DNA of 64,000 bases from CATQHP01 sp965214915 (GTDB taxonomy: Bacteria > Acidobacteriota > Terriglobia > Bryobacterales > UBA6623): NCBI GenBank assembly GCA_965214915.1, contig CBDCCP010000002.1, positions 1,116,001-1,180,000 on the forward strand, given 5' to 3'. This document shows positions 43,286 to 52,457 of this stretch, piece by piece. The translations under genes and the position numbers were made by a program. The notes beneath the pieces are model-generated. The model did no database searches. It was not told the origin of the DNA and was given only the letters and a program-made list of their open reading frames with translations. Each line of letters begins with the position of its first letter. Positions within the stretch are counted from its first letter, which is position 1.

Positions 43286-43780
43286 ATGGCTCAGAATACG
43301 TTCGACATCGTTTCCAAAGTCGATCTCCCCGAGGTTCAGAACGCCGTTCAACAGACGATCAAAGAGATTCGGCAGCGCTACGATCTCAAAAACGCCGGCA
43401 GCGAGGTCGAGCTCGACATCGAGACGCCCAAGATCGTTTTACGCTGCCCCGACGAGTTCGTTTTGCGGCAGGTCGGCGACGTCTTGCAACAAAAGCTTAT
43501 CCGGCGCAAGATTCCGATGAAGGCGCTGACCTTCGGGGCCGTGCGCCCCGCCGCCGGTTCGAGCGTCATCCAGGACATCGCTCTGCAACAAGGCATTCCC
43601 AACGAGAAAGCTCGCGAGATCGTTAAAGTCGTGAAAAAGACCAAGCTGAAAGTTCAAGCGGCGATTCAGGGCGACCAAGTGCGTATCGGCGGGAAGCGGC
43701 GCGACGACTTGCAGGCCGTCATCGCGGCGCTGAAGGACAAGGATTTCGGAATCGACATGCAGTTTACGAACTACCGTTAG
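43286..43780 (+). CDS. yajQ: YajQ-family nucleotide-binding protein
   Basis: A 164-residue cytosolic protein with the full YajQ pattern: NTFDIVSKVDLPEVQNAVQQ, RYDLKNAGSEVELD, then KALTFGAVRPAAGSSVIQDI and the ending DFGIDMQFTNYR. Members bind nucleotides, in some bacteria cyclic di-GMP, and some act as regulators' partners. Length and both repeated RRM-like halves are intact. It lies between the aminotransferase (35 bases upstream) and a hydrolase 2 bases downstream, so the four genes to nadC may be one operon. Confidence 0.95.
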   Translation: MAQNTFDIVSKVDLPEVQNAVQQTIKEIRQRYDLKNAGSEVELDIETPKIVLRCPDEFVLRQVGDVLQQKLIRRKIPMKALTFGAVRPAAGSSVIQDIALQQGIPNEKAREIVKVVKKTKLKVQAAIQGDQVRIGGKRRDDLQAVIAALKDKDFGIDMQFTNYR

Positions 43781-43782
43781 CC

Positions 43783-44412
43783 ATGCCCGGCATGCTGAAA
43801 TCACTATTTTTGAAAGGCCCCGCAGGACGCCTTGAAGCGTTGCACGAGGAACCCGGCGGCGGCGCGGCGATTACCCGCGCGGCAGTCATTTGCCACCCGC
43901 ATCCGCTGTACGGCGGAACGATGCACAACAAGGTGGTCTTTCGGCTGGCGAGGGCCGCGCGGCGGACAGGCGCGGCCGTCTTGCGCTTCAATTTCCGCGG
44001 CGTCGGCGCCGGCGAAGGCTCCTACGACGAGGGCCGCGGCGAGCAAGACGATTGCCGGGCCGCGGTCGCCTATATGCGCAACCGATACGAGGGCATCCCG
44101 CTGGTCGTCGGCGGGTTCTCGTTCGGCGCCCGAATCGCTCTGCGGGTGTGTTGCGGCAAATCCGGAATCGAGCGCGTGGTCGCCGTCGGAACGGCCGTCA
44201 ATTACGGCGACTGGAGCTTTTTATCACAATGCAGTTGCGCCAAGCACTTCATCCAGAGCACGAACGATGAGCACGGCTCGCGCGAGAATCTCCAGCGGGT
44301 TTACGACCGAACGCCCGCCCCCAAGCAGCTTACCTGGGTGGAAACATCGAACCATTTCTTTTCAGACGCCCTTGACGATCTGGAGGCCGCGGCTCTCGCC
44401 GCCCTGGCCTGA
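43783..44412 (+). CDS. Alpha/beta hydrolase
   Basis: A 209-residue alpha/beta hydrolase of the short dienelactone-hydrolase/CocE-like type seen in many bacteria. AAVICHPHPLYGGTMHNKVV holds the His-Pro-His-Pro-Leu-Tyr-Gly-Gly motif of this branch. RFNFRGVGAGEG follows, the nucleophile Ser is in GGFSFGARIA (about residue 113), and the catalytic His is likely in TSNHFFSD. No signal peptide, so cytosolic. Substrate unknown. It begins 2 bases after yajQ and ends 16 bases before nadC. Confidence 0.88.
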   Translation: MPGMLKSLFLKGPAGRLEALHEEPGGGAAITRAAVICHPHPLYGGTMHNKVVFRLARAARRTGAAVLRFNFRGVGAGEGSYDEGRGEQDDCRAAVAYMRNRYEGIPLVVGGFSFGARIALRVCCGKSGIERVVAVGTAVNYGDWSFLSQCSCAKHFIQSTNDEHGSRENLQRVYDRTPAPKQLTWVETSNHFFSDALDDLEAAALAALA

Positions 44413-44428
44413 TTACGGGAAACGCCCC

Positions 44429-45277
44429 TTGCCCCGAACCCACAGCATCGCCGAGCGGCTCACCTGGGACCATCCCGAAATCGTCGATCTCGTGGAACGG
44501 GCGCTGGCCGAAGACATCGGCGGCGGCGACGTAACCACCGCAGCCTGCGTGCCGGAAGATCGGCGGGCATCGGGCTTTTTTCTCTCCCGCGAGCCTTTGG
44601 TTCTGGCTGGCGTGCCGCTGTTGGCTTTGCTCTATCGGCGTGAGGAAGTATGCCTGCTCCACGGCGACGGCGATTCATTGCCGGCCGAAACCGTCTTCGC
44701 CCGTGTCAGCGGTTCGGCGCGCAGACTGCTGGCGCTCGAGCGTACGGCGCTGAATCTGCTCCAGCGGGCCTGCGGCATCGCCACGGCCACGCGAAAATTC
44801 GTCGCAGCCGTAACAGGAACGAAATGCAAAGTGCTCGATACCCGCAAAACGGCGCCCGGAATGCGCCGGTTCGACAAGCTGGCGGTCCGGGCCGGGGGCG
44901 GATCGAACCATCGTCTCGGCCTGTTCGACGCCGTTTTGATCAAAAACAATCACATCGCCGCGGCCGGCGGAGTCGCTCGGGCGCTCGACAACTGCCGCCG
45001 GAGCAGCAGTCTCTCCATCGAGATCGAAGTGAGAACGCTCGACGAGCTCCGCGAAGCCCTTGCCTGCGGCGCCGACCGCTTGCTGCTGGACAATTTCACG
45101 CCCGAACGGGTCCGCGAAGCGGTTGCGGTCATCGGCGGGCGCGCCCAAATCGAGGTATCCGGCAACATCAAGCTCGACACGATTCGCGCCTACGCGGAGA
45201 GCGGCGCCGATTTCGCGTCCGTCGGCGCACTCACCCATTCCGCGCCCGCGGCGGATATCAGTTTCCGGCTGGAATGA
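44429..45277 (+). CDS. nadC: Nicotinate-nucleotide pyrophosphorylase, carboxylating
   Basis: A 282-residue enzyme that turns quinolinate and PRPP into nicotinate mononucleotide in NAD synthesis. Typical stretches are LAEDIGGGDVTT near the start, LALERTALNLLQRACGIAT, VLDTRKTAPGMR with the Arg-Lys pair that binds quinolinate, VRAGGGSNHRLGLFDAVLIK, and DRLLLDNFTPE. The start is TTG at 44429, giving the normal length; the frame extends further upstream over the hydrolase gene but those residues are not NadC-like. It is the last gene of the forward block, convergent with the lipocalin-like gene (12 bases apart). No nadA or nadB is in view. Confidence 0.95.
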   Translation: MPRTHSIAERLTWDHPEIVDLVERALAEDIGGGDVTTAACVPEDRRASGFFLSREPLVLAGVPLLALLYRREEVCLLHGDGDSLPAETVFARVSGSARRLLALERTALNLLQRACGIATATRKFVAAVTGTKCKVLDTRKTAPGMRRFDKLAVRAGGGSNHRLGLFDAVLIKNNHIAAAGGVARALDNCRRSSSLSIEIEVRTLDELREALACGADRLLLDNFTPERVREAVAVIGGRAQIEVSGNIKLDTIRAYAESGADFASVGALTHSAPAADISFRLE

Positions 45278-45289
45278 CGAGCGGCCGCG

Positions 45290-46375
45290 TTACTTGCCGC
45301 TTCCCAGCCGTATTTTTCGGTCGTAGCCGGTCATCTCCAGATAGCCTGCTCCCTCGATCGGTTCCCCGCCTCGTGTCCCTTCGTAGCGAACGGCGCCCTC
45401 CCAGTAAGTGGGGGCTGCCGACCCGCGCGTGAACATTTCCTGGCTATCCATCAGGGGCATGCAGCGCAACTCGAGCGCAAGCTTGGGGACGCGAATCGTC
45501 CACTCGAGCGGATACTGTGCGCCGGAATCCGGACTCTGCCAAGTGCGCCCCGGCGTCAGCGAGAACTCCGCGGCCTCGATATGAGCAGCGGTCCCGCGCG
45601 CATCGACGAACGTTCCCGAAGAGAAAGCGTCGTGGGCGCCGTCCTCACGGCGTAGGCCGTACAGCATCAACTCCGTGCCGTCGTTCAACTGGATGCTCAT
45701 CCAGTCCCAGCCCTGCAGATTCGGCCCTATGCTGTCGGAAGAGAACTCGTGATCCATCCATGAAGCGCCTTCAACGGCATAGACCTCGCCGCCGACCCGG
45801 ATGCTGCCGGTTGTCGCCAGCCGCGTAAACGAGATGTAGTGCGACGCGCGGCCCAACCCCTGCGACTTTTGACTCACGCCGTCCACGCCGTTCACGACTG
45901 GAGGTTTTACCGGTTGCAGCGCGAAGTCGATGCTGACATCGCCGGCAACGGCAAACAGCGATTGCCCGCCGCCGGGAGCCCAGCGGGAGCTCCAGTTGCC
46001 GTTCCAAATGGCCGATTTCTCTTGCGAGGCGCCCGCCAGCCCCGGCCCCGCGCGGTTCAATCGCTCGTGGCGGTAAAACCGTCCCGCCTCGATATCGCTC
46101 AAGGCGAAGTGCGCAAGATAAACCCGATCGATATCCCAAGGAGTCTCCGCCGGCTCGCCGCGCTCGACGGCAAGCCGAAAAAAAGTCAGCTCGTAGCCGA
46201 ACCGCCGCCCCTCGACAGTCTTGACATTGCCCGTGTAGTACCACCATTCGACTTCGAATGCCGAATGCTCGAAGTGATCCCGCGGAAACTCGAATGCGTA
46301 ATCCGGCAGAGCGCGCTCGAAAGCAGCCGCGGTGGAGGCATATAAGCCTATTACAATCAGCAAACAAAAAATCAT
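45290..46375 (-). CDS. AttH/carotenoid 1,2-hydratase-like lipocalin protein
   Basis: A 361-residue exported protein of the AttH family (lipocalin-like, related to hydroxyneurosporene synthase CrtC). MIFCLLIVIGLYASTAAA is the signal peptide. The family pattern is clear in FPRDHFEHSAFEVEWWYYTG, GYELTFFRLAV, and EGASWMDHEFSS with GWDWMSIQLNDG. It overlaps the permease stop by ATGA and sits downstream of a permease and an ATPase, the same three-part arrangement as attEFGH-type ABC clusters. A role in moving or modifying a hydrophobic molecule in the periplasm is inferred. Carotenoid chemistry is not implied by the family alone. Confidence 0.88.
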   Translation of the reverse strand: MIFCLLIVIGLYASTAAAFERALPDYAFEFPRDHFEHSAFEVEWWYYTGNVKTVEGRRFGYELTFFRLAVERGEPAETPWDIDRVYLAHFALSDIEAGRFYRHERLNRAGPGLAGASQEKSAIWNGNWSSRWAPGGGQSLFAVAGDVSIDFALQPVKPPVVNGVDGVSQKSQGLGRASHYISFTRLATTGSIRVGGEVYAVEGASWMDHEFSSDSIGPNLQGWDWMSIQLNDGTELMLYGLRREDGAHDAFSSGTFVDARGTAAHIEAAEFSLTPGRTWQSPDSGAQYPLEWTIRVPKLALELRCMPLMDSQEMFTRGSAAPTYWEGAVRYEGTRGGEPIEGAGYLEMTGYDRKIRLGSGK

Positions 46376-48900
46376 TCTTCGTGTACCGCTTCGCTTGGAT
46401 CGACGGCCGCGGCAAGCCGCGCCGGATACAACCCGGCCAACACCGCAGAGAGATGAATCCCGGTCAAGCCCGCGAGCAGCAGTCCCACCGGCCAATGAAA
46501 CTGAATCGTCCACCCGAACGACTGCTCGTTGATGACGTAAATCAATACGAGCGACAACCCGACGCCCAGCACAAGCCCCATCAGGTTTGAAAGCATCCCC
46601 AACAATCCTGCCTGGACGAGCACAATGCTGCGAATCTGTTTTGCCGAAGCTCCCACGAAGCGCAAAACGCCGATCTCCCGGCGCCGGTCGATGACGAGCG
46701 CAAGCAGCCCCCCCGCCATGCCCAATACGGCGACGACGATAGCCACGGCTTCAAGCGCGTAAGTAATCGCGAACGTTCGATCGAACACCGCGATTCCCTG
46801 CTCTCGCAACGTCCGGTTGGTCGCCGCGAAAATACTGAACTCGCCCGTTGCCTCCATGACGGCCTGCCGCGCGCGCTGCACATCGACTCCCGGGTAGAGA
46901 TAGACAGCCAGGTTGCTCGGCCGCGGGTCGGGAAGATACCGCAAAAATATCGAGCGGTCGCCAACGATGAAGCCCTGTTCGCCGGAATAGTCGTAATAGA
47001 CGCCGGCGACCCGAAACTCGACTTCCCGGCCGGCCAGCGGCAAGGCAATGCGGTCTTCCGCATGCACGTCGTGCTTGCGGCTGAACGGCTCGCTGACGAT
47101 CACGCTGTCGCCGGAAGCAAGACTGTCCCATATCTTTTCTTCCGCCGGGCCTTCGAGAAACCGCGTCGCCGCCCGCCGTCCGTGGATATCGACCTGCCCA
47201 AAGGCCAACGTCGCCGGCAATGCATTGTAGGTAATCCTATAGCTGCGAAAACGATCTACGGCCGATACTTCAGGCAATGCTTGAATCCGGTCGGCGATTT
47301 CGGGATTCATTGTCGGCGAGAAGCCGCCGCCCCCGCGCCCGGCGGGCCGCACGTACAGATCGGCGCCGAGTTGATGATTCATCCAGAGGATCACGGTATC
47401 GCGGAAACTGCCGACCATAATGCCAATACTGACCATCATTGCCGCCGCAGTGGCAAGTGCGGCTACCAGCGCCGAAGTCCGCGCCAGCGACGCCGCGAGT
47501 CCGCAGGCGGCCAGAAAGCCTTCCGCGCCAAAAAGTTGGGCCGGCCCGCGCGCCGCCGCGCGCAGGATGCGCTCTGCCGCCGCGGGCGTCGCCAACGCCG
47601 CCCCGGCAATCAGCAGAATCGCCGCACCGTATCCGGCGACGGGAATCCTGCTCCAGGCCGGAACTAAACAAAGAGCCGCTCCGCCGGCGACGCAAAAAAC
47701 GGCATACAGGAAATGCGCGCCGCTGCGCCGTCTTGCCTCGTACTCGATCCGCGCCTTGCCCATGGCCGCGGAGGGCGCCGCCGCCGAAGCCTCGGCGGCG
47801 GGCAGCCAGGACGCGAGCAGCGCCGTGCCCAGGCCGCAGAAAACCGCGGCCAGCACGGACTCGACGGAAAACCGAATCGCGCCCGGAGTACTGGTGACAT
47901 AGAGCGAGCTGACCGTCGCGCCCATGGCCTCGACCGCGCCCGCCGCCAGAGCCCACCCCAGCGGGATGCCTAGCGCGCTGCCGGCAAGCCCAAAAAGCGC
48001 GCCCTCGAGCAAAAACGCACAGCGGATCGTCAAGCGCGAAGCTCCCAGAGCGCGCAGAACCCCGATTTCCGTCCTCCTGTGCACGACCGAGACCGCGATC
48101 GTGTTGTAGATCAAAAAAGCCCCGACGATCATCGCGATGTAGCTCAAAACGCGAAGGTTCAAGCGGAACGCCCGCAGCATCCGCCGGTTCCCCTCGGAGC
48201 GGGCGCCGGCTGGCTCGAAAGCGGCGCCGGCAGGCAGGGCATCGCGGACCGCCCGCTCCCACTCGCCGCCTTCGGGCGCATCGTAAACGTAAATTCGGTC
48301 GATCCTGCCGAGGCGGTCGAGGAGGCGCTGAGCGTGCGCGATGTCCATCGCCGCGAATCGGTCTTGCGCGCCCGCTTGAGCCCGGCCGCGGTTCAGCACG
48401 CCGGCGACCCGCAGCCGATGCGTGCGGTCGTTGATCGTCATCTCGACCGTATCGCCTTCTGCGTAACCCAACGCGGCGCCGACGAAAACCCCCGGCTCGG
48501 TCAGGCGCTCTCCGCGGTTCTCGCGGAATGCGGCGGCCTCGACCGCGGCAACCGGATCCCCGACGATATCGACGCCGAAAAACGGAACCCGCTCGCGCTG
48601 CGGGCCGACGAGCGCATAGTCTTCCATGCGCGCGGCGAACCGGAGCGGATAGGGCAGCCGCGCCAGATCGCCCAGCGCCCGCTCCGGCGCCCCGCCTACG
48701 GCGCTGATCTCGTAAACCGCTGCGCCGCTAAGAGTTTCCAGCGAAGACCGGAACGATCCCGTGGAGGATTCTCCGGCCAGATCGATGGCCGTGACCACGG
48801 CAACGCCCAGCGCTACGGCGAGCGTGGTCAACAGCGCGCGCAACGGCTCGCGCAGCAGCGGACGAACAATCAGGCGGACAAACAATCGTGCGGCGTTCAT
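46372..48900 (-). CDS. Large FtsX/MacB-type ABC transporter permease
   Basis: An 842-residue permease that contains two FtsX/MacB halves in one chain. The N-terminal half has a first membrane segment (LLTTLAVALGVAVVTAIDLA), a large periplasmic domain and three more membrane segments (RVLSYIAMIVGAFLIYNTIA and HRRTEIGVLRALGASR). A similar set follows in the C-terminal half, with DRRREIGVLRFVGASAKQIR and the last segments. The repeated EIGVLR(A/F)(L/V)GAS coupling motif would touch the ATPase. It lies 3 bases after the ATPase gene and overlaps the lipocalin gene, so the three form one operon. Such exporters usually extract lipids or lipoproteins from the membrane. Confidence 0.93.
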   Translation of the reverse strand: MNAARLFVRLIVRPLLREPLRALLTTLAVALGVAVVTAIDLAGESSTGSFRSSLETLSGAAVYEISAVGGAPERALGDLARLPYPLRFAARMEDYALVGPQRERVPFFGVDIVGDPVAAVEAAAFRENRGERLTEPGVFVGAALGYAEGDTVEMTINDRTHRLRVAGVLNRGRAQAGAQDRFAAMDIAHAQRLLDRLGRIDRIYVYDAPEGGEWERAVRDALPAGAAFEPAGARSEGNRRMLRAFRLNLRVLSYIAMIVGAFLIYNTIAVSVVHRRTEIGVLRALGASRLTIRCAFLLEGALFGLAGSALGIPLGWALAAGAVEAMGATVSSLYVTSTPGAIRFSVESVLAAVFCGLGTALLASWLPAAEASAAAPSAAMGKARIEYEARRRSGAHFLYAVFCVAGGAALCLVPAWSRIPVAGYGAAILLIAGAALATPAAAERILRAAARGPAQLFGAEGFLAACGLAASLARTSALVAALATAAAMMVSIGIMVGSFRDTVILWMNHQLGADLYVRPAGRGGGGFSPTMNPEIADRIQALPEVSAVDRFRSYRITYNALPATLAFGQVDIHGRRAATRFLEGPAEEKIWDSLASGDSVIVSEPFSRKHDVHAEDRIALPLAGREVEFRVAGVYYDYSGEQGFIVGDRSIFLRYLPDPRPSNLAVYLYPGVDVQRARQAVMEATGEFSIFAATNRTLREQGIAVFDRTFAITYALEAVAIVVAVLGMAGGLLALVIDRRREIGVLRFVGASAKQIRSIVLVQAGLLGMLSNLMGLVLGVGLSLVLIYVINEQSFGWTIQFHWPVGLLLAGLTGIHLSAVLAGLYPARLAAAVDPSEAVHEE

Positions 48901-48903
48901 CGT

Positions 48904-49596
48904 TTAACCGCCGCTCGCAGCCGTCTCGATGCGGCCGTCCCGCAGCGCCACGATCCGGTCCGCAACGGCTGCGGATTCCATGCTGTGCGTGGCCATGACG
49001 ACGGTTGTGCGCAGTTCGTCCGCGATGCGTCGGAGCAGCCGCATGACAACCGCAGCGCTCTCGCTGTCGAGATTGCCGATGGGCTCGTCGGCAAGAACGA
49101 TGGACGGGGAATGCACGAGGGCGCGCGCGATCGCAACCCGCTGCATCTGGCCGCCGGAAAGCTGATGCGGCAGTCGCTCGGCGAGGCCGTCCGCCTCAAC
49201 GAGATCCAGAACATCGAGCGCCCGGGCGCGGGCGTTTCCGCTGCCGGCAAGCTGCAGCGGAAGCTCGACGTTCTCGACGGCGCTCAGAGTCGGCAGCAAC
49301 TGAAAAAACTGGAATACGAACCCGATCCGGCCGCGGCGCACTGCTGTAAGCTCGGCCGCGGACATCCTTTCCGTCCGGAGCCGGTCGATGGCCACGCTGC
49401 CCGACGTGGGGAAATCCATCGCCCCCGCCAGGTTGAGGAAGGTGCTTTTGCCGCAACCGCTGCGGCCCGTCAAAGCTACGAATTCTCCTCCCGAAATTTC
49501 GATCGAAACGTCGCGCAGAGCGTCCACCGCTCGGTCAGCTAGAAAGTAACGCTTGGAAACGCCGCTGAAGCGCAGAACCGTCTCTCCACTCTCCAC
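48904..49596 (-). CDS. ABC transporter ATP-binding protein (LolD/MacB type)
   Basis: A 230-residue ATPase for the adjacent permease. Walker A is GRSGCGKST (about residue 43), Q-loop FVFQFFQLLP, signature LSGGQMQRVAIARAL, Walker B SIVLADEPIGNLD, and the H-loop VVMATHS. The start codon is a GTG at 49594-49596 that lies inside a heptamer repeat (GTGGAGA units). Only that GTG is in frame among the four in the repeat. The operon order is ATPase, permease, lipocalin. The repeats also put GGAGA-like sequence upstream of the start. Confidence 0.93.
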   Translation of the reverse strand: MESGETVLRFSGVSKRYFLADRAVDALRDVSIEISGGEFVALTGRSGCGKSTFLNLAGAMDFPTSGSVAIDRLRTERMSAAELTAVRRGRIGFVFQFFQLLPTLSAVENVELPLQLAGSGNARARALDVLDLVEADGLAERLPHQLSGGQMQRVAIARALVHSPSIVLADEPIGNLDSESAAVVMRLLRRIADELRTTVVMATHSMESAAVADRIVALRDGRIETAASGG

Positions 49597-49611
49597 TCTC
49601 CACTCTCCACT
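49583..49611. repeat. Heptanucleotide tandem repeat, TCTCCAC x4
   Basis: Four perfect 7-base units (TCTCCAC on plus, GTGGAGA on minus) plus one extra T. They form the 5' end of the ATPase gene and lie 14 bases from the stop of the SIS gene. Each unit provides a GTG. Confidence 0.93.
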
Positions 49612-49624
49612 GCCGCGAAGCGGC

Positions 49625-50683
49625 CTATATCGTCCGCGTCACTTTGGAAAGCATGCGCGGGTGATCCGGGTCGAGTCCCTTGTGCTCGGACAGATAGGCG
49701 GCGAACAGTTGCCCGGGAACGATTGCCGGAATGGGCGTCATCAGGTCTTGCGGGCAGTCGGGAACAACGGGGATTTCTCCGTTCAGGAGGATTCGTTTCG
49801 TCGCCGGCAGGCTGCGCACGATGTCGGGCAGTCCGATCGCGACCGTCTCGGCGTCCGCTTCCGCCAGCCGCGCCAGCAGTTTTGCGGTTCCCTTGCGCGC
49901 GGGGCCTCCCGGCGCGAAAACGAACACGGGAAACCCCTTTTCCACGAGGGCCAGCGGGCCGTGCATGAAATCGGCGCCGGAAAACCTTTCGGCGACGACG
50001 TAGCTGGTTTCCATCATCTTGAGCGCAAGCTCCAAGGCGTTCGCGTAGTTCAACCCGCGCCCCACCACCACGGCGTGATCCATATAGCGGTAGCGCTCGG
50101 CCAGCGCGGCGACCCGCTCTTTCGACTCCAGTTGCCTCGCGACCAAATCCGGCATCCGCCGCAGCGCCGTTTGCGGAATCCGGGCGCCCAACGCCCGCGC
50201 CAACAGATAAATTGCCAGAAGCTGGCCGGTATAGGTCTTCGTGGCCGCAACGCTCTGCTCGGGGCCGACGCGAACGCTGAGCAGCGCATCGGCCAACCTT
50301 GCCATGCTGCTTTCGGACTCGTTCGTAATACCGAGAGTGGCCGCGCCTGCCGCGCCGGCTTTTTCGAGATAGAGATTGGTGTCGGTGGACTCGCCGGATT
50401 GCGAGATGCCCACGACGAGAGTGCGTTTGCGGCGCGCCGGCCTGTCGTAAACCGTGGCGATCGAAGGCGCGGCCAAAGACGTGGGAATTCCCAGCAGAAT
50501 CTCCAGCAGATAGCGCGCGAACGTCGCCGCGTTGTCGGAGGTGCCGCGAGCGACAAGAACGATCGACTCCGGCCGCTCGACGGCGAAGCGGCGTTCAAGT
50601 TCCTCGACCTGTTTCGAACAGCCGTCGAGCATGCGCGCCAGCGCTTGCGGCTGCTGCTCGATTTCCTGCAGCATCAGTGACAT
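49625..50683 (-). CDS. SIS-domain sugar isomerase (GlmS/AgaS-like)
   Basis: A 352-residue protein with two SIS domains and no glutaminase domain. The first SIS part has IVLVARGTSDNAATFARYLL and VGISQSGESTDTNLYLEK, and SVAATKTYTGQLLAIYLL is the sugar-phosphate binding loop. The second begins VVVGRGLNYANALELALKM with FSGADFMHGPLALVEKG. It resembles the isomerase half of glucosamine-6-phosphate synthase and AgaS/NagB-II deaminases; it probably interconverts aminosugar and ketose phosphates. The adjacent sulfatases would fit aminosugar catabolism, but this is inferred. Heptamer repeats lie on both sides of the gene. Confidence 0.9.
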   Translation of the reverse strand: MSLMLQEIEQQPQALARMLDGCSKQVEELERRFAVERPESIVLVARGTSDNAATFARYLLEILLGIPTSLAAPSIATVYDRPARRKRTLVVGISQSGESTDTNLYLEKAGAAGAATLGITNESESSMARLADALLSVRVGPEQSVAATKTYTGQLLAIYLLARALGARIPQTALRRMPDLVARQLESKERVAALAERYRYMDHAVVVGRGLNYANALELALKMMETSYVVAERFSGADFMHGPLALVEKGFPVFVFAPGGPARKGTAKLLARLAEADAETVAIGLPDIVRSLPATKRILLNGEIPVVPDCPQDLMTPIPAIVPGQLFAAYLSEHKGLDPDHPRMLSKVTRTI

Positions 50684-50793
50684 CGCGAGATATGCGGGGC
50701 CTGCCCCGCACCTTGTCGATTGTAACGAAAGGTCGGTCTTGCGCTCGTTTTTCCAGCCGCGGGCGAGAGGCCGCCGCCCTGAGAGCAGTCTTG

Positions 50794-50821
50794 CTATCCA
50801 CTAACCGCTATTCACTATCCA
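50794..50821. repeat. Heptanucleotide repeat, degenerate CTATCCA x4
   Basis: Four 7-base units in a row: CTATCCA, CTAACCG, CTATTCA, CTATCCA, followed by CT. The stop codon of the disrupted SDR gene (CTA on plus, 50815-50817) is in the fourth unit. It resembles the short tandemly repeated repetitive heptamers known from cyanobacteria. Confidence 0.82.
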
Positions 50822-51338
50822 CTTATACTCAAGGGCCAGCGGGCGGTCGTCGTGTAGCCGCCGTCGGAGGCAATGACCTGCCCGGTGATGTAGTCCGCCG
50901 CCGGACTGGAGAGAAAGACCGCCAGCCCGGCGATGTCGTCCGGGGCGCCGAGCCGCGGGTTGGGCTGCGCCCCCTTGAGCCACTCGGCCATCTCCGGCGG
51001 CCGCCACATCGCGCGGTTCAGGTCGGTAAGAATAAAGCCGGGAGCGATGCAATTGACCTGAATGCCGTGCTCCGCCCACTCTGCGGCCAGAGCGCGCGTC
51101 AAACCGGCGAGAGCGCTTTTGGTCATCGCGTAGATCGAGATGTACGGCAAGCCCAGCAGCGACATCAAGCTGCCGATAGTGACGATTTTTCCTCCTGCGC
51201 CGCGGGCGATCATCCGTTTGCCGATATTGCGGGTGAGACGGACGATGCCGTGCAGGTTCGTATGCATAATCCGTTCGTACTCCTCGGCGGTGTAGTCTTC
51301 GAAGCGTTTGCGGATGTTCGTTCCGGCGACGTTGACTA

Positions 51339-52457
51339 GTACTTGATTTCATAAATAAGGGAACTTTTGATAGAATGGAGGCATGGCCAAGAGAGCAACG
51401 CCTATTCTCTTAAGCGCGGATGAGCAGCGCACTCTGGAGCAGTGGCGCAGGTCTCCCAAGAGCGAGCAACGAGCGGCGGCGCGAGCGCGCATGATCCTGA
51501 TGGCGGCCGAGGGCATGAGCAACCAGGAGATCGCCCAGCAGTTGGGCACGCGCCCGGCGCGGGTGTCGAAGTGGCGCACGCGCTTTGCCCAGCGGCGCTT
51601 GCTGGGTTTGGCGGATGAAGCGCGCAGCGGCAAGCCGCGGCGTTACGACGCACAGAGCGAGAAGCGCATTCTGCAGCAGTTGGATCAAGCCCCGCCGGAG
51701 GGGCAGGCCACCTGGAGCGGCCGCCTGCTGGCGCAACAGTTAGGAGACGTCAGCGCCCAACAAGTCTGGCGCGTGCTGCGGCGTCATGGCATCTCCTTGC
51801 GACGGCGGCGCAGTTGGTGTATCTCGACGGACCCCCAGTTCGCCCGCAAAGCCGCCGACATCGTGGGCTTGTATCTCCACCCGCCCGACAACGCGGTCGT
51901 TTTGGCCGTAGACGAGAAGCCGAGCATCCAAGCTCTGGAGCGCGCCCAGGGCTGGCTGCGGCTGCCCGACGGCCGCGCCTTGACGGGTTTCTCGCACGGT
52001 TACAAGCGTCATGGCACGACGACCTTGTTTGCCGCTCTCGAAGTCGCTACCGGACGCATCCAGGCCGGCCATTATTCGCGGCGGCGCCGACGCGAATTCC
52101 TGGACTTCATGAATCGCCTCGTAGGCCGTTATCCCGGCGTCGCAATGCATGTCGTGTTGGACAACCTGAACACCCATAAACCCAAGCGCGACCGTTGGCT
52201 GAAGGCTCACCCGCAAGTCCATTTCCACTACACTCCGACATCCGCCAGCTGGCTTAACCAAGTAGAAATCTGGTTCTCTATTCTCAGTCGCCGCGCCCTG
52301 CAAGGGGCCAGTTTCACTTCGCCTTACAAAGTGCGCCAAGCCATAGATCGCTTTATCCGAGCGTACAACCAAAGCGCCCACCCTTTCGAATGGACCAAAG
52401 CCTACGTCCGCCAGCGGCAACTCTCTTATAAATACTCTAAATTATGATATTTAGTAC
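51339..52457 (+). mobile_element. IS630-family insertion sequence in CTAG target
   Basis: An 1119-base element inserted in the SDR gene. The left end begins GTACTTGATTTCATAAAT and the right end, read inward, begins GTACTAAATATCATAATT, giving imperfect inverted repeats. It is flanked by TA on both sides, and the target reads CTAG once restored, the preferred site of IS630-type elements. One transposase gene fills it. The ends are A+T-rich compared with the surrounding DNA. No frameshift is visible in the transposase, so it may be active or recently so. Confidence 0.92.
51383..52447 (+). CDS. IS630-family transposase
   Basis: A 354-residue DDE transposase of the IS630/Tc1-mariner type. The N-terminal helix-turn-helix is in ILMAAEGMSNQEIAQQLGTR, a second in WSGRLLAQQLGDVSAQQVWR. 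Catalytic residues are the Asp in VLAVDEKPSIQ, the Asp in HVVLDNLNTHK and the Glu in SWLNQVEIWFSIL, spaced as expected. The gene almost fills the element: its stop lies only 10 bases from the right end. Full length, likely functional. Confidence 0.95.
   Translation: MAKRATPILLSADEQRTLEQWRRSPKSEQRAAARARMILMAAEGMSNQEIAQQLGTRPARVSKWRTRFAQRRLLGLADEARSGKPRRYDAQSEKRILQQLDQAPPEGQATWSGRLLAQQLGDVSAQQVWRVLRRHGISLRRRRSWCISTDPQFARKAADIVGLYLHPPDNAVVLAVDEKPSIQALERAQGWLRLPDGRALTGFSHGYKRHGTTTLFAALEVATGRIQAGHYSRRRRREFLDFMNRLVGRYPGVAMHVVLDNLNTHKPKRDRWLKAHPQVHFHYTPTSASWLNQVEIWFSILSRRALQGASFTSPYKVRQAIDRFIRAYNQSAHPFEWTKAYVRQRQLSYKYSKL

Noticed and set aside
49583..49611. Phase variation of the ABC ATPase by heptamer number
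   Set aside because: Every unit carries a GTG and all units are identical, so gain or loss of a unit leaves the same in-frame GTG at the same distance from the gene body.
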